This document shows, in pieces, positions 41,095 to 50,975 of a stretch of 64,000 bases of DNA. The translations under genes were made by a program, and so were the position numbers. The notes beneath the pieces are model-generated. The model did not search any database and was not told the origin of the DNA. It saw nothing but the letters and a program-made list of their open reading frames with translations. The stretch's first letter is position 1. Each line of letters begins with the position of its first letter. The DNA is from Sepioteuthis lessoniana (Eukaryota > Mollusca > Cephalopoda > Myopsida > Loliginidae). Where the stretch lies: positions 48,501 to 112,500 of the forward strand of contig CAUZXS010005776.1 in assembly GCA_963585895.1 (NCBI GenBank), written 5' to 3'.

Positions 41095-41460
41095 ATATTG
41101 CATAGATGCTACACTGATCCTAAATACTAGTGTCAGGAAGGAATAATTTGATTGTTGGGATCTCAGGCAGATACTACACTCTGATCCGAGGCAGATTGTA
41201 TAAATATTACATTAAACCTAAACACGAGTGCCAAGAAGCAATAATTTGATCTTAGGCAGCTCATACAGTTACTACACTTCAATCCAAGGCACATTTCATA
41301 AATGCAACACTGATCGTAAGCAGCTAATAAAAATACAACATTTTGATCCTAGGCAGATTATATCTATGCTACACTGATCTTTGGCACAAGTGCCAAGAAG
41401 CAATAACTTGATTGTAGGCAGCTTATACAGATACTACACTTTGATCCGAGGCAAAAATGC
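41095..41460. repeat. Complex tandem array with 30-40 bp subunits
   Basis: A higher-order block containing GTGCCAAGAAGCAATAATTTGA occurs near 41130, 41229 and 41389, and a shorter motif (CACTTTGATCCGAGGC and variants) recurs between them. The units have diverged and vary in length. The plus-strand frame from 41381 begins inside the array and is probably chance. Confidence 0.7.
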
Positions 41461-41465
41461 CAACC

Positions 41466-42240
41466 TATTGAAAAACAATTCTATAAGACATTATGCAAAC
41501 AATGTTAGCATTAAGTACATTAAATTACTTTTGTCTTTGAATGATTATGAATTTAAAAAAAGAACATATAAAAATTCTTCCAATGTTTTTATTTTTACCA
41601 ACCAAGAAATAAACAGTAATGAAAGCATAACTCACTCCCCATCATTCTTTGATAAAGGTAAATAAATTAATGTGCTTTTGTTCATGTTCAGCCATCTTTT
41701 AATTTTTTTTATAAAATGGCAGCTCCTATATAGTGTAAGCAGATGTTCCAAACGAATTCCAGTAAACAAAATAAAAAAATTCTAATGTGTCCACATTAAT
41801 TCAAAATAGTAAAAAAAAAAAAAAAAGAAAAGATAAATGAGAGATTAGTCATGGGTGGAAGGAAATAGATCCAAAGAGAGTGAATAAAGTTTTGAACAAC
41901 ACATCAATGGCAGCAGATGCAAAAGTTGAAAAGGGATGTTGATGTTTCTCTCTGTTCTAAACTCATGATCAGAAGCTTCCCACAATGAACCATTTTGATG
42001 AATTATAACATTATTATCTCAGTGTTATTCACTTGGAATACATTATTGTCTATTGTTGATGAATCCAAGTGGATCGATCAGAAAGTCATTTTGAAAAGTC
42101 AATATTTCAATTAGTTGAAAAAAATGTGTTTTCATAAATACTGAAATTGTCTTGAAGAGTTTGAGGGGGTGTGGAAAATTTTTGAAGTTAAATTTTGCTA
42201 AAAGATTTTTTTGTGTTTTATCTAAAATAAACTATACATT
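41466..42240. other. No recognisable gene
   Basis: AT-rich with an A run at 41810-41825. No coding motif or known element. Confidence 0.5.
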
Positions 42241-42244
42241 ATAC

Positions 42245-42712
42245 AACTTGATTTGGTTTTATGATATATTAATTATTGTAGGTTATTTAATACCAAATCT
42301 TTTTTATACATAGATATTAAATATATAATTTTGTAGGTGACATTTTTAAACAAGCTTGAGCTCATTTTTTTCACATATTGCTAAGTATCAATTCAATTAA
42401 ACATCAGTCATTTGTTAAATGATCAAACAGTTTTATTTCAAACAATTCAGTTTAGTATAAGTCATTTGTTTGCACACAGTTTAAATGTCAAGCAGTTCTA
42501 TTTGACCCATAGATAGGACCCTATCAGGTGCTACCACTCCAAGCTAGAGTGAACCTGGGAGTGATGGCAATGAAGAGGTACTCTGCATTCCCCAAAGTTC
42601 CAACATTACTGAAGCCTCACCATAAGAATGTTCATTGGGGGAGTCTTACCCCTCTGCAAAGATGCAGTCAGTGTATTCTGAAGCACCAGCAAACTGGGCC
42701 AACAACTTCTCT
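42245..42712 (-). mobile_element. VNTR composite, minus strand
   Basis: The diverged tail at 42250-42300 (TTTTATGATATATTAATTAT), an array to 42490 (CATTTGTTTGCACACAGTTT), and a good 5' block (GTGAACCTGGGAGTGATGGC, CTTACCCCTCTGCAAAGATG, CACCAGCAAACTGGGC) ending near 42700. Confidence 0.75.
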
Positions 42713-42729
42713 AGTTAATCTTTCTTTGG

Positions 42730-43012
42730 TTTTATGAAGGATTGTCAAATATTATTAATTCAGACAAGTATTTTCTTTTATCTTTTGCTGCTTTTTAAAT
42801 CAAGTCACTTTAGTCATCATTCTACAACAGCAAAGAACATCATAAATTGGAAATAATAAAGAATAACATCTCAGTGAGACTCAAACTCACATCATAAATT
42901 GGAAATGATAAAAAATAGCGTCTCAGTGAGACTTAAACTCACATCTCCTTTGCCACGAAAAAAGCTTGTTTAAATGCACCAGCTGCTCTACTAACCAAGC
43001 CATGACTTTTTA
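42730..43012 (-). mobile_element. SINE-E, minus strand, with 53-bp duplication in its head
   Basis: The body (GACAAGTATTTTCTTTTATC and CATTCTACAACAGCAAAGAA) leads to a duplicated segment containing ATCATAAATTGGAAAT (42849 and 42894) and CTCAGTGAGACT (two copies). The right-end head reads on the minus strand TGGTTAGTAGAGCAGCTGG (A box) and GAGTTTAAGTCTCACTG (B box). It is the best tRNA-like head for this family. Confidence 0.75.
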
Positions 43013-43140
43013 AATTTTTTACTTTTAGATGAATTATTGTCAACCATTATATAGAGTAGTATAATCTTTCATCTTGAATTTTACTAACTTTTTTCATCAT
43101 AACTCATTCTGGTTACCAATCTACAACATCAAAAAATAAT
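43013..43140 (-). mobile_element. SINE-E 3' part, second copy
   Basis: TTTTAGATGAATTATTGTCA, then ATCATAACTCATTCTGG and CAATCTACAACATCAAAAAA, repeating the body of the preceding SINE-E without the head. Confidence 0.6.
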
Positions 43141-43164
43141 AAATGATAGAATAGTTTTTAACAG

Positions 43165-43515
43165 CATGTCACCCTGTCAAGTGTTATTTTATGCCTTGAC
43201 GTGAGGGAATCACATTCACTGTACGCTCATATTTACATTTTTTGTGTAATGTTTTCTTTAAAGTTTTTTTTCCACACAGTCATATCAAATTCAAATTATT
43301 TTTAAAGAGACAAATTTGACCTCTAAATAGGACCCAAATAGGTACTACTCTGAGTCAGAGTTGACCAGGAAGTAATGAAGGGATACTCCACACTGCCAAA
43401 ATCTCCAGGACTGGATTCTCACCATCAGATGCAATTTAGTTTCATACCCAAGACAATCCTTTTTGGGGAGGGTCTTACTCCTCAGCAGGGAATACAGTCA
43501 GTGTATTCTAAACCC
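43165..43515 (-). mobile_element. VNTR composite, minus strand
   Basis: A short, diverged tail (CAGCATGTCACCCTGTCAAG), a reduced array, and the 5' block with ACCATCAGATGCAATTTAG and AATACAGTCAGTGTATTC. Confidence 0.65.
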
Positions 43516-43539
43516 CACAAACATTGCTGCAAGAAATGA

Positions 43540-43960
43540 TTGATTTTAACAGCATTTCAAATAAGCTGAGGTTATTTTATACCTTTTGATTAGAGAATTG
43601 CATACATTGTTTATATTTACATTTTTGTATAGTTTCAAAGTTTTTTTTGCACATAGTTATACATCAAGTATTCCTATTTCATATAAATAATTTACAAAAA
43701 GATCTATTTGATCAGTTGATGGGACCCTAACAGGTAGTGCTACTCTGGGTCTGAGAAGACCTGAGAAAAATGTCAATGAAGGGATACTCCACACTTCCTC
43801 AAACTCCAGCACAGGAGCCTCACCATCAGATGCAGTTTATTGTTATGCAGTGTAGTAAGAAATTATAAAGGATATGCACTCAGTGAGATTCAAACTCATG
43901 CTCCTTTTGCCTTGAAGTTTGATTAAACACACCAGCTACTCTACCAATGTAAAAGTCATT
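43540..43960 (-). mobile_element. VNTR composite followed by a SINE-E head
   Basis: A second copy in tandem with the previous one (CAGCATTTCAAATAAGCTGA, 5' block with ACTCTGGGTCTGAGAAGACC and CACCATCAGATGCAGTTTA) to about 43850. It is then joined to a SINE-E head on the minus strand (plus-strand GATTCAAACTCATGCTCC and ACACCAGCTACTCTACC) at 43868-43960. Confidence 0.65.
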
Positions 43961-44009
43961 GTTTTGCAGAAGCCCTAAGTAAACTTTTAAGCTCATCCTT
44001 TATTCTAGG

Positions 44010-44835
44010 AAACTCAGATTAATTGGTTATATGGTTTAATTATTTAAGGATGTTTATATACATATATACTATATATAATTTTTAAGTGAATAGTTTGTAG
44101 GTAAGTTTATTTTCAAATGAGTTAGAGGTCATTTGTTTACACACAGTTAAATGGCTTCAAGTATGGCAATCTAACACTAACAGTTCTTTATGCACACAGT
44201 TAAATAGTCTCAAGTATTGCTATTTAACATTAGTTATTCTATTTATCAAGTATTCTTATCTAATTTAATACTAATCATTTGTTTGTACAGAGTTAAATGG
44301 TTTCAAGTACTGCTATCTAATTCTATTTAATATCAATAATAGTCCCCAGTAAAAGATCCAACAGTTCTGTTTGACCTTTAAATAGGACCCTAACAGGTAC
44401 TGCCAGAGTGGACCTGAGAGCAATGGTAATGAAGAGGTACTTCACATTCCTCAAACTCGAAGACAGGAGCCTCACCATCAGATGCATTTTGATGTCATAT
44501 CCAAGACACTAAATGGTTACAAGTATTGCTAGCACTAAAAATTCTAGTCAACATAATTCATTCATTTGCACACACTTAAATGGTTTACTGCAATGAAATA
44601 ATCATAGTTCAGTTTAACATTTATCATTTGTTTGCACACAGTCAAATGGTTTCAAGTATTGTAAATGAATAAATAGTTTTATTTGAACCATGGATGGAAC
44701 CCTAACAGATACTACCCAGCTTAGTCAGAGTGGAGCTGATAGTAATAGCAATGAAAGGTTACTCCACATTCACAAAAGTTCCAAGATTGGATCCTCTCCA
44801 TCAGATGGTTTAGTGTTGGAGACTTGTTGGAAAGG
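44010..44835 (-). mobile_element. Two VNTR composites in tandem
   Basis: A long array with ATTTGTTTACACACAGTTAA and CACACAGTTAAATAGTCTCA units fills 44090-44340. A first 5' block follows at 44370-44515 (GTGGACCTGAGAGCAATGG), then more array (44515-44680) and a second, partial 5' block (GTGGAGCTGATAGTAATAGC) to 44830. The alternation suggests duplication by unequal exchange within the array. Confidence 0.7.
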
Positions 44836-44839
44836 GCCA

Positions 44840-45012
44840 CCCTCCACCCTGTAGGCAGCACATGTTTATCAGGACTAAGTTTATTGTTTAGCACCTGAAG
44901 CACTTCAAAAGTGTCAAAGCGATCAAGCATTTTTTGTGTTTGTCATACATGAGTCTCAAGTCATGCATGCCCTCCACGGCTACAAAATTACTACGTCAAA
45001 TTGGTCTTGGGA
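44840..45012. repeat. Unclassified dispersed repeat, copy 1
   Basis: The series GTAGGCAGCACATG, then TTAGCACCTGAAGCACTTC, GTCAAAGCGATCAAGCATTT and CATACATGAGTCTCAAG matches 59420-59560 in the same order. No coding frame is evident. Confidence 0.6.
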
Positions 45013-45029
45013 GGAAGTCTGATGAATCC

Positions 45030-45490
45030 CTCCTTAAAACAAATAATTTGCACACATTTATTTGATTTCATACATTCCTATTTAAGACTAATAAAAAGTA
45101 AAGTTGGCGATCTTTGTCAAGGATGACCCGAATGTTCCCTTTTCAATAGCTACTACACCAAGGTGTAGGGGAAGGCACAACTCCATTCCCTGGATTGCTC
45201 CACTTTACCCTTGATCCTTACCTTATAATGCTGAGTATTAAGTAAGGTAGCATCAAGTATCATTTTTTTGAGTCTTTGATATGACTCGATTTGGGATTGA
45301 ACTCCAGTTTCCTGGACCATTGGCGAACACTCTACTTATTAGGGTAATGACCCAGAAGACTAATAATTTGCATATATTTATATAGTCTCATGCATTCTTG
45401 AGACTATTAATTTGCACATATTTATATGATTTCACACATTTCTATCTGAGACTAATAATTTTCCTGCAATTATACAGTTTCAAGAAACTA
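45030..45490 (-). mobile_element. VNTR composite array with nested SINE-C
   Basis: Units containing TTTGCACACATTTATTTGA and TTTGCACATATTTATATGA occur on both sides of a SINE-C. Neither the tail nor the 5' block is clear, so this is an isolated array segment. Confidence 0.65.
45095..45355 (-). mobile_element. SINE-C with 11-bp target duplication
   Basis: Flanked by the exact direct repeat AAGACTAATAA at 45084-45094 and 45356-45366. The tail on the left reads AAAGTAAAGTTGGCGATC on the plus strand, and the head on the right reads GATTGAACTCCAGTTTCC. It is full length (261 bp) and moderately diverged. Confidence 0.9.
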
Positions 45491-45880
45491 TTGCTTGATG
45501 CAATTTGTGATTAAAAATCAAAGGAAAACTCATGTAAAATCAAGATGAAGTACATTCTCTATTACAAACAAAATAAAAACCTAAGTTATGATTCATAAAA
45601 TATCTGTTTTGTATATGACTGGTGAAAAGATATGTTTGAACTTCTGTGATGACTTTTTTTAAGAAAACAAATTGAATAACATTTATATATATATTTATAC
45701 ATATAAATATTTACTTTAGTTTTTTACAATTTTAATGTTGTTATGGTAACAAGATGATGGCTTAGTTCTAGTGACACTAAGCATGCCTCATATTACCAAA
45801 ACAATGAATTTTCACATTAATCAATTCAGCCATCTCTTTGTAATGGAATATTTTGATGAGATAAAAAAGCTATATATATA
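45491..45880. other. Unassigned
   Basis: No repeat or gene is recognised. A short TATATATATTTATAC run lies at 45685-45700. Confidence 0.4.
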
Positions 45881-45884
45881 TTAA

Positions 45885-46080
45885 TTTGCTCTACTATATA
45901 TATAATGCTAGAGTTGTCTGTCTGCTTTTCATAGTCTTTCTGTCTATTACAGACTCTAAGTCCTATACCATTTATGAAACACTATATTATAAGAATAGTT
46001 TTTAGTACAAAAAACTGGAAACTAGCAGATGTACCTGGTATTACCCAGGTCTCCACACCAGTCCAAACCTTTTTTTCCTA
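45885..46080 (+). repeat. Unclassified repeat with ACTAGCAG and GCCCAGG-like motif, copy 1
   Basis: CTCTACTATATATATAATG, then GACTCTAAGTCCTATACC, ending with CTGGAAACTAGCAGATGTAC and TATTACCCAGGTC. The same order occurs at 46975-47130. The final motif resembles a repeat end seen in many animal genomes. Confidence 0.55.
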
Positions 46081-46379
46081 ATTCCATTTAAATTATAGCA
46101 AGTTTGTATGCAGTTATTTCAGTATGGAATTATATGTACAAATTTTTTTTTTCAAAAGTAGATTCAATTCTTAAGTTTGGTTTAGTAAGACTAGAGAAAG
46201 AAATATAAATGTAATTCACTCTTTGAAATTTGTTTCATCATCAAGGCATGCTGACTGAATAGATTTCACTGACTCTCTTTGGCATTCCTCCATATTGGCC
46301 ATCACATAGGCAAATCCTCTAAACAGCACCCAGTGTCCGCAAAGAGCTGATTAATTTAAGATTTTGCTAATTAGCCAAC

Positions 46380-46720
46380 ACTGGTGGGTCCATGTGTAGG
46401 AGTCCATTGGAGAATGCTGATTATGAGTTCTTCAACAGTGCCCAGCATATCCTGTTTGCCTTTCTTGGATGGCTTGAGATAGAAAGTAAATGACCATACA
46501 GCTTCTGTTATGTGAGGTGCTGCTTCCAAGATTTGTTCTAAACAGAATGCAGCATCCTTGTGTAGTTCCCATCTAGCTTATTCTCCAAGCATTTTATTTG
46601 AGTCCAAGTAGTGCAATGATACATTAGTACTGACACAGCTACAGCTTGGAAGAATTCCTATTTTGTTTTATCAGTGACATCGGATTTCCATATCTCAATA
46701 GTAGCCCAAGCTTTATATAT
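46380..46720 (-). pseudogene. RTE-type LINE fragment, minus strand
   Basis: Downward on the minus strand: EFFQAVAVSVLMYHCTTWT, NKLDGNYTRMLHSV, NKSWKQH and RICWALLKNS, then FSNGLLHMDPPV. These are ORF2 C-terminal blocks in the family's correct order, broken by stops. The 3' tail is missing. Confidence 0.8.
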
Positions 46721-46931
46721 ATATAAATATATATATGCTGACTCCACTTTCAATAGATAAGACATTTCTATCAAAAGGTATACAAACTGGCCTAATTTGT
46801 TTAAGCCATATTAATGAAATCATATTAAGATTTTTAAAATTTTGGCACAAAACTTAGATCAAATGACGTAAGTTGTCATAAACATCATTACAATTTTTAA
46901 GGGAAAAAAATAAAACAGGGAATGGTTTAGG

Positions 46932-46935
46932 CTCA

Positions 46936-46973
<38 letters not shown>

Positions 46974-46975
46974 GA
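46932..46975. repeat. (TC)n/(TA)n microsatellite
   Basis: CTCTCTCTCTCTCTC followed by TATATA arrays. It creates a Tyr-Ile and Arg-Glu spurious minus-strand frame. Confidence 0.9.
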
Positions 46976-47845
46976 TATGTATAATGCTCAGGTTGTTAGC
47001 GTTTCCATTTTCAATGTTTTCCTTATCCACTACAGCTCTCAAGTCCTATATCAATTGTGAATCCCAAAGACAGTTTTTGATGCAAAAGACTGGGAACTAG
47101 CAGAAGTAGCTGGTGCTGCCCAGGTCCCAAATATGTTATAACAGTTTCTTTTTTGTTTTTAAGGGGTTTTTTTGTGGGGAGGGTTTTTTGGTGAGTACAC
47201 TTGAATAGCCTTTAACAAATTTTGGTTTGATTTCTTTGTTTAATGGCATATCAACCTTCATGAGTTATCTAATACCTAAGCTATCCTTGAAAAAGAACAA
47301 TAGTGGTACGATCAAACCCATAGCTGAGATGATAAGAGGGTCCATGCCTTTCTCAAAGGTATTAGTCCAAAAGTGAATGTCATAGTAGGGCTGGAATTCA
47401 AACTCATATGCTATGATGTTGCAGTTCAGCACATTAGCCATTATACCATAGGTTCTTCCCCTTACAAGTTTTTATATAATTCTTTTTGTACAGAATTATA
47501 CTAGTTGAAGTGCCCATCTACATTGGGTAAGGGATCAAGGCTTAGATTATAGCTGGTTATGATGACAGTAAAACTATTCCTTAGTGCTGATAAAAAAGCT
47601 TGTAAGTGTTGCTAGATTATGCAAGACAGCAGAAAAGACTAACAATTTTTGTAAAAAAAAAAAAAAAAAAAAAAATCAATGTAGACACCTTGATAGAATT
47701 TTTAAAACAATTTTCAATAGATTTCTCAGAATTATTAAAACAAGATACATTGTACAAGGTTCATACAGACAACAAACTATAAGGAATTTTTTAAGATTAT
47801 AGCTATGACTTCTTACCCAGTATGGATGGGTACTTCAGCTAGTAA
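46976..47845 (+). repeat. Same repeat, copy 2, interrupted by SINE-B
   Basis: The left part matches copy 1 (CAGCTCTCAAGTCCTATATC, CTGGGAACTAGCAGAAGTAG, GTGCTGCCCAGGTCC). The probable right end is at 47815-47845 (TTACCCAGTATGGATGGGTA, then CTTCAGCTAGTAAAC), which resembles the other terminus of such elements. A SINE-B sits at 47228-47465, and an A run of about 20 lies at 47654-47674. Confidence 0.5.
47228..47465 (-). mobile_element. SINE-B, minus strand
   Basis: The tail on the left (TTTAATGGCATATCAACCTT), the body (ACCCATAGCTGAGATGATAA, CAAAGGTATTAGTCCAAAAG), and the head on the right with AATTCAAACTCATATGC and AGCCATTATACCATAGG on the plus strand. Confidence 0.8.
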
Positions 47846-47935
47846 ACAATAAAAATAAAACAAGTTACAACTAAAATCACAATTATGGCACAATCAAAAA
47901 CATCATTTTCCATTGATCTCTTGAATTATATACCT

Positions 47936-48126
47936 CAAGGGTGGGCAAACTTTTTGGTGGGAAGGCCACATCACCAAGTTATGAATTATGAAAGGGCTGC
48001 ATCTTTTAAAATTAAAATAAAAATTAGTCTCAATTCAAATGCAAGTGTTTATTTTTTTAGAAGCTCCCACACAGAACAGTGCAGTAGGCTGCATGCACCC
48101 CATTGGCTGCAGTTTGCCCATCCCTG
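47936..48126. mobile_element. hAT-type MITE, 191 bp
   Basis: The terminal inverted repeats CAAGGGTGGGCAAACT and, from the right end reversed, CAGGGATGGGCAAACT differ at two of 16 positions. The flanking 8-bp sequences ATATACCT and ATATAACT are a near-identical target duplication, the size typical of hAT elements. Internally it contains GAAGGCCACATCACC and GGCTGCATGCACCCCATTGG, as in known hAT MITEs of this end type. It has no coding capacity and must have been moved by another element's transposase. The 80-codon frame over it is spurious. Confidence 0.9.
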
Positions 48127-48134
48127 ATATAACT

Positions 48135-49015
48135 TAAATAAAGGTTCACCAAAGTAGTTTATATTGCCACATGAGGGTTGATGGGATTATCCAAAAGGTT
48201 AATAAAAACTTGAGTATTCAAAGGAGATTGATAAACATGTTAGGTTTTGAAAGCCGAAATTTAGGGGTTATAAAGTATCATGAAGAAATAAAAATAAATT
48301 ACCTATAACAAATATAACAAATGACAGCAAACAGATACTACACTCTGTGCATTGCTCAGTAACATTCATTGATAATGTTATATTTTATGAGATTTGAAAC
48401 TTTTACATCAAATTCCAAAATTATGGTTCATATTGTATACATTTCTCATGATTTCATCAACCACACCAAACAGTTATATTCACAGGGACATAGGATACAC
48501 AACAATAGTCTTCATTAATGAATATGGTAACTAGTGAACTATCAGAATTTGTAACTAGTTAGATATTTTTTCGAGTCTCAAATAGAGTAGAGAAATTTCA
48601 CATCTAACTACACACCAGCATTCAGTTCTAGCAAAATCCAATTCCAGTTTTGCAAATAACTAAGTTATTTTAGCATCAATCTGAAGGGTCAAATAAACAT
48701 CAGAAATTCTTTGCTATAAACATATCTCTGATGCTTATCATGAAGAATCTATCATTTTATAACTGTTTCATTTTCTTTCTTGAATGATTACAGTGAGTTA
48801 ATTAGGTGAAACATTAATTCTTATTTGCTAAACTTAGTTGAGTCTGATACACAGGCCTTAGGTTGATTATAGTACTTGCTGTCTACAAAGTGGTCACCCA
48901 TCTAAGTAGTGAACAGACCCATTACTGCTTAACTTTAATGATCTGATGAGTACTAGTGTTTTCAACAATGGTTGATTAAAATCATACTTCCTCAAAACTG
49001 AATTTTTGCATGATG
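48135..49015. other. No recognised gene
   Basis: AT-rich single-copy-looking sequence. I see no frame of note or element boundary. Confidence 0.5.
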
Positions 49016-49019
49016 TAGG

Positions 49020-49776
49020 TTGATGCCAATTATTACTCATATGTAGGTCGATGTCTATGAATTTATTTCATGGAGCATGGAAGTTTTATTATTTTGAAAA
49101 GTACACGGGCTATAACAAGAATTCTTGCGGGACGTATGTTGTGCAGGTCTATTATTAAAAATTTTTACATCAAAAATATTATTAGTATTATTATAAATAT
49201 TATCTAGTGGTATGCCTCTCTGGTTTGATATCCAGTACATCACTAACTTTTAGCATTAATTATATAATGCAAGATTGTGGAGAAAAAGAGTGACAAATAA
49301 GATATAAGTAATCTCAGTAAGAATCTCAACATGGATAAGTCATTTCAATCAACCTTTGATTTTTAGTTACAAAATCATTAATTTATGGAACTCATTTTTG
49401 AAGTCAAGGGTTGCAGCTAGTCTTGATGATTATGTCTGATTTGAATTTCAACCTTACAAAATTATTTTTCATATAAAGGTCGATGCCAATTTTTGCAAAA
49501 AAATTAAGTCTTCAAAATTTTACCTATATGGAAGTATATACAGTAATTAATCATATCTTTCATTCAATGAATATTTTGGAGCTATATTTTGAGATTCATT
49601 TTTTTTACCTGTATCATATAAAATTACATGATCCTACACAATGAAAAACAAAAATAACATATGGGAAAAAAGCTGGTAAAGTTTGGAAGTAATTGTATTC
49701 GGATTACCAGCAATACAGTTCTGGTCAGACAATTTTTATTTATACATGGTTAGATAACTTGTTTAATAATTTAGTT

Positions 49777-49830
<54 letters not shown>

Positions 49831-50210
49831 TATATACAGTATAAGTACATCAAGTATATAATCATCCCCTGATTTATGATCACAAAATCATTAATTTTTG
49901 AAGTCAAGAGTTGCTATTAGTCTTTCTCATTGTGTTTGGTTTGAATTTCAACCTTGCAAAATTATTACTCATACATAGGTTGATGCCAATTTTATGCCTA
50001 AAAATTAGGTCTTCAAAAATCAATCTATGCAGTGGTGAATATAAATCACAAAGTAAACATTATACCATAGTATATTTGTGTATAAGTCAATCTAATGTAT
50101 AGGTCAAACCTGGATTTTTTTAAAGCCCAGAGTTGCTCATAGTCCTTTTCATTATTTTTTTTATTTTCAACTTTACAAAATAATTACTCATGTAATAGGT
50201 CAATGAGAGA
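49020..50210. repeat. Unclassified, internally repeated sequence family
   Basis: The pair GGTTGATGCCAATT (49018, 49978) or GGTCGATGCCAATT (49482), followed by AAATTAGGTCTTCAAAA or a variant, recurs. A longer block with TTTTTGAAGTCAAGGGTTGC and TTGAATTTCAACCTTAC appears near 49393, 49896 and (diverged) 50125. Another copy lies at 53090-53360. A (TA)n array interrupts it at 49783-49828. No coding frame. Confidence 0.6.
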
Positions 50211-50212
50211 CA

Positions 50213-50350
50213 TTTGTAGTGTGATGCTTATTATGATAGAAAATAGACATGCTGACCAGAATTCAAATCCTGAATGAGGCTGTTTCATATAATGCTATAC
50301 TCCTGGAAAAAGCATAAATACAACTATTCTCCCTGCCTTGTCAGTAGGAC
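50213..50350 (+). mobile_element. SINE-A, partial, plus strand
   Basis: Contains GATGCTTATTATGATAGAAA (A-box region), AGAATTCAAATCCTGAATG (B box), then CTCCTGGAAAAAGCATAAA and GTCAGTAGGACAAACTGG, where it is cut by the composite tail. Confidence 0.7.
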
Positions 50351-50975
50351 AAACTGGTTGGTTTGGTTGGTTGGGTTTTATGGCATATCAACCTTTGTAG
50401 GTTATCTAACGCTAAATCCATTTTTTACAAATAGTTCTATCTCAAATAATTCAGTCTAGCATGAGTACACAGTCTAATTGTCAAAAACATTTCTATTTCA
50501 AACTATTCAGTTTATTCAAACAGTTCTAATTCAGCTAATTTTGTTTACACACAGTTAAATGTCAAAACAGTTCTATATATAACAATTCAGTTTAGTGTAA
50601 GTACAGTTTTAATGTCAAAAACAGTTCCATTTCAAATAGTTCAGTTTAGCATAAGCACGCAGTTTAAATGTAAGTACGGTTTAATTATCAAAAACATTTC
50701 TATTTCAAGCTATTCGATTTAATCAAACAGCTCTAATTCAAACAATTCAGTTTGGCATAAATATGCAGGCAGTATAAATCATTCTATTTACTTTTCTTCA
50801 TTCATTTGCACACAGATTATTACAAGAGTTGCTATGTAACAATAAGAATTTAAGATCAGTCATTTGTTTGCACACATTTAGATAGATATGTATGATATGT
50901 AAGAGATTAACAATTTTAAAAAAGTGATTAAGCTTAAAAGTTTGCCGACATTTAAGTGGTTTCAAGTATTGTAGT
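50351..50975 (-). mobile_element. VNTR composite, long array, near twin of 18505
   Basis: Tail at 50351-50410 (TTGGGTTTTATGGCATATCA). Units in the same order as at 18570-18925 follow (TCTAATTGTCAAAAACATTT, TTTGTTTACACACAGTTAAA, TTCAGTTTAGCATAAGC), then units of the other type (TCATTTGTTTGCACACA). The 5' block is missing because the element joins a LINE ORF1 at about 50975. Confidence 0.75.
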
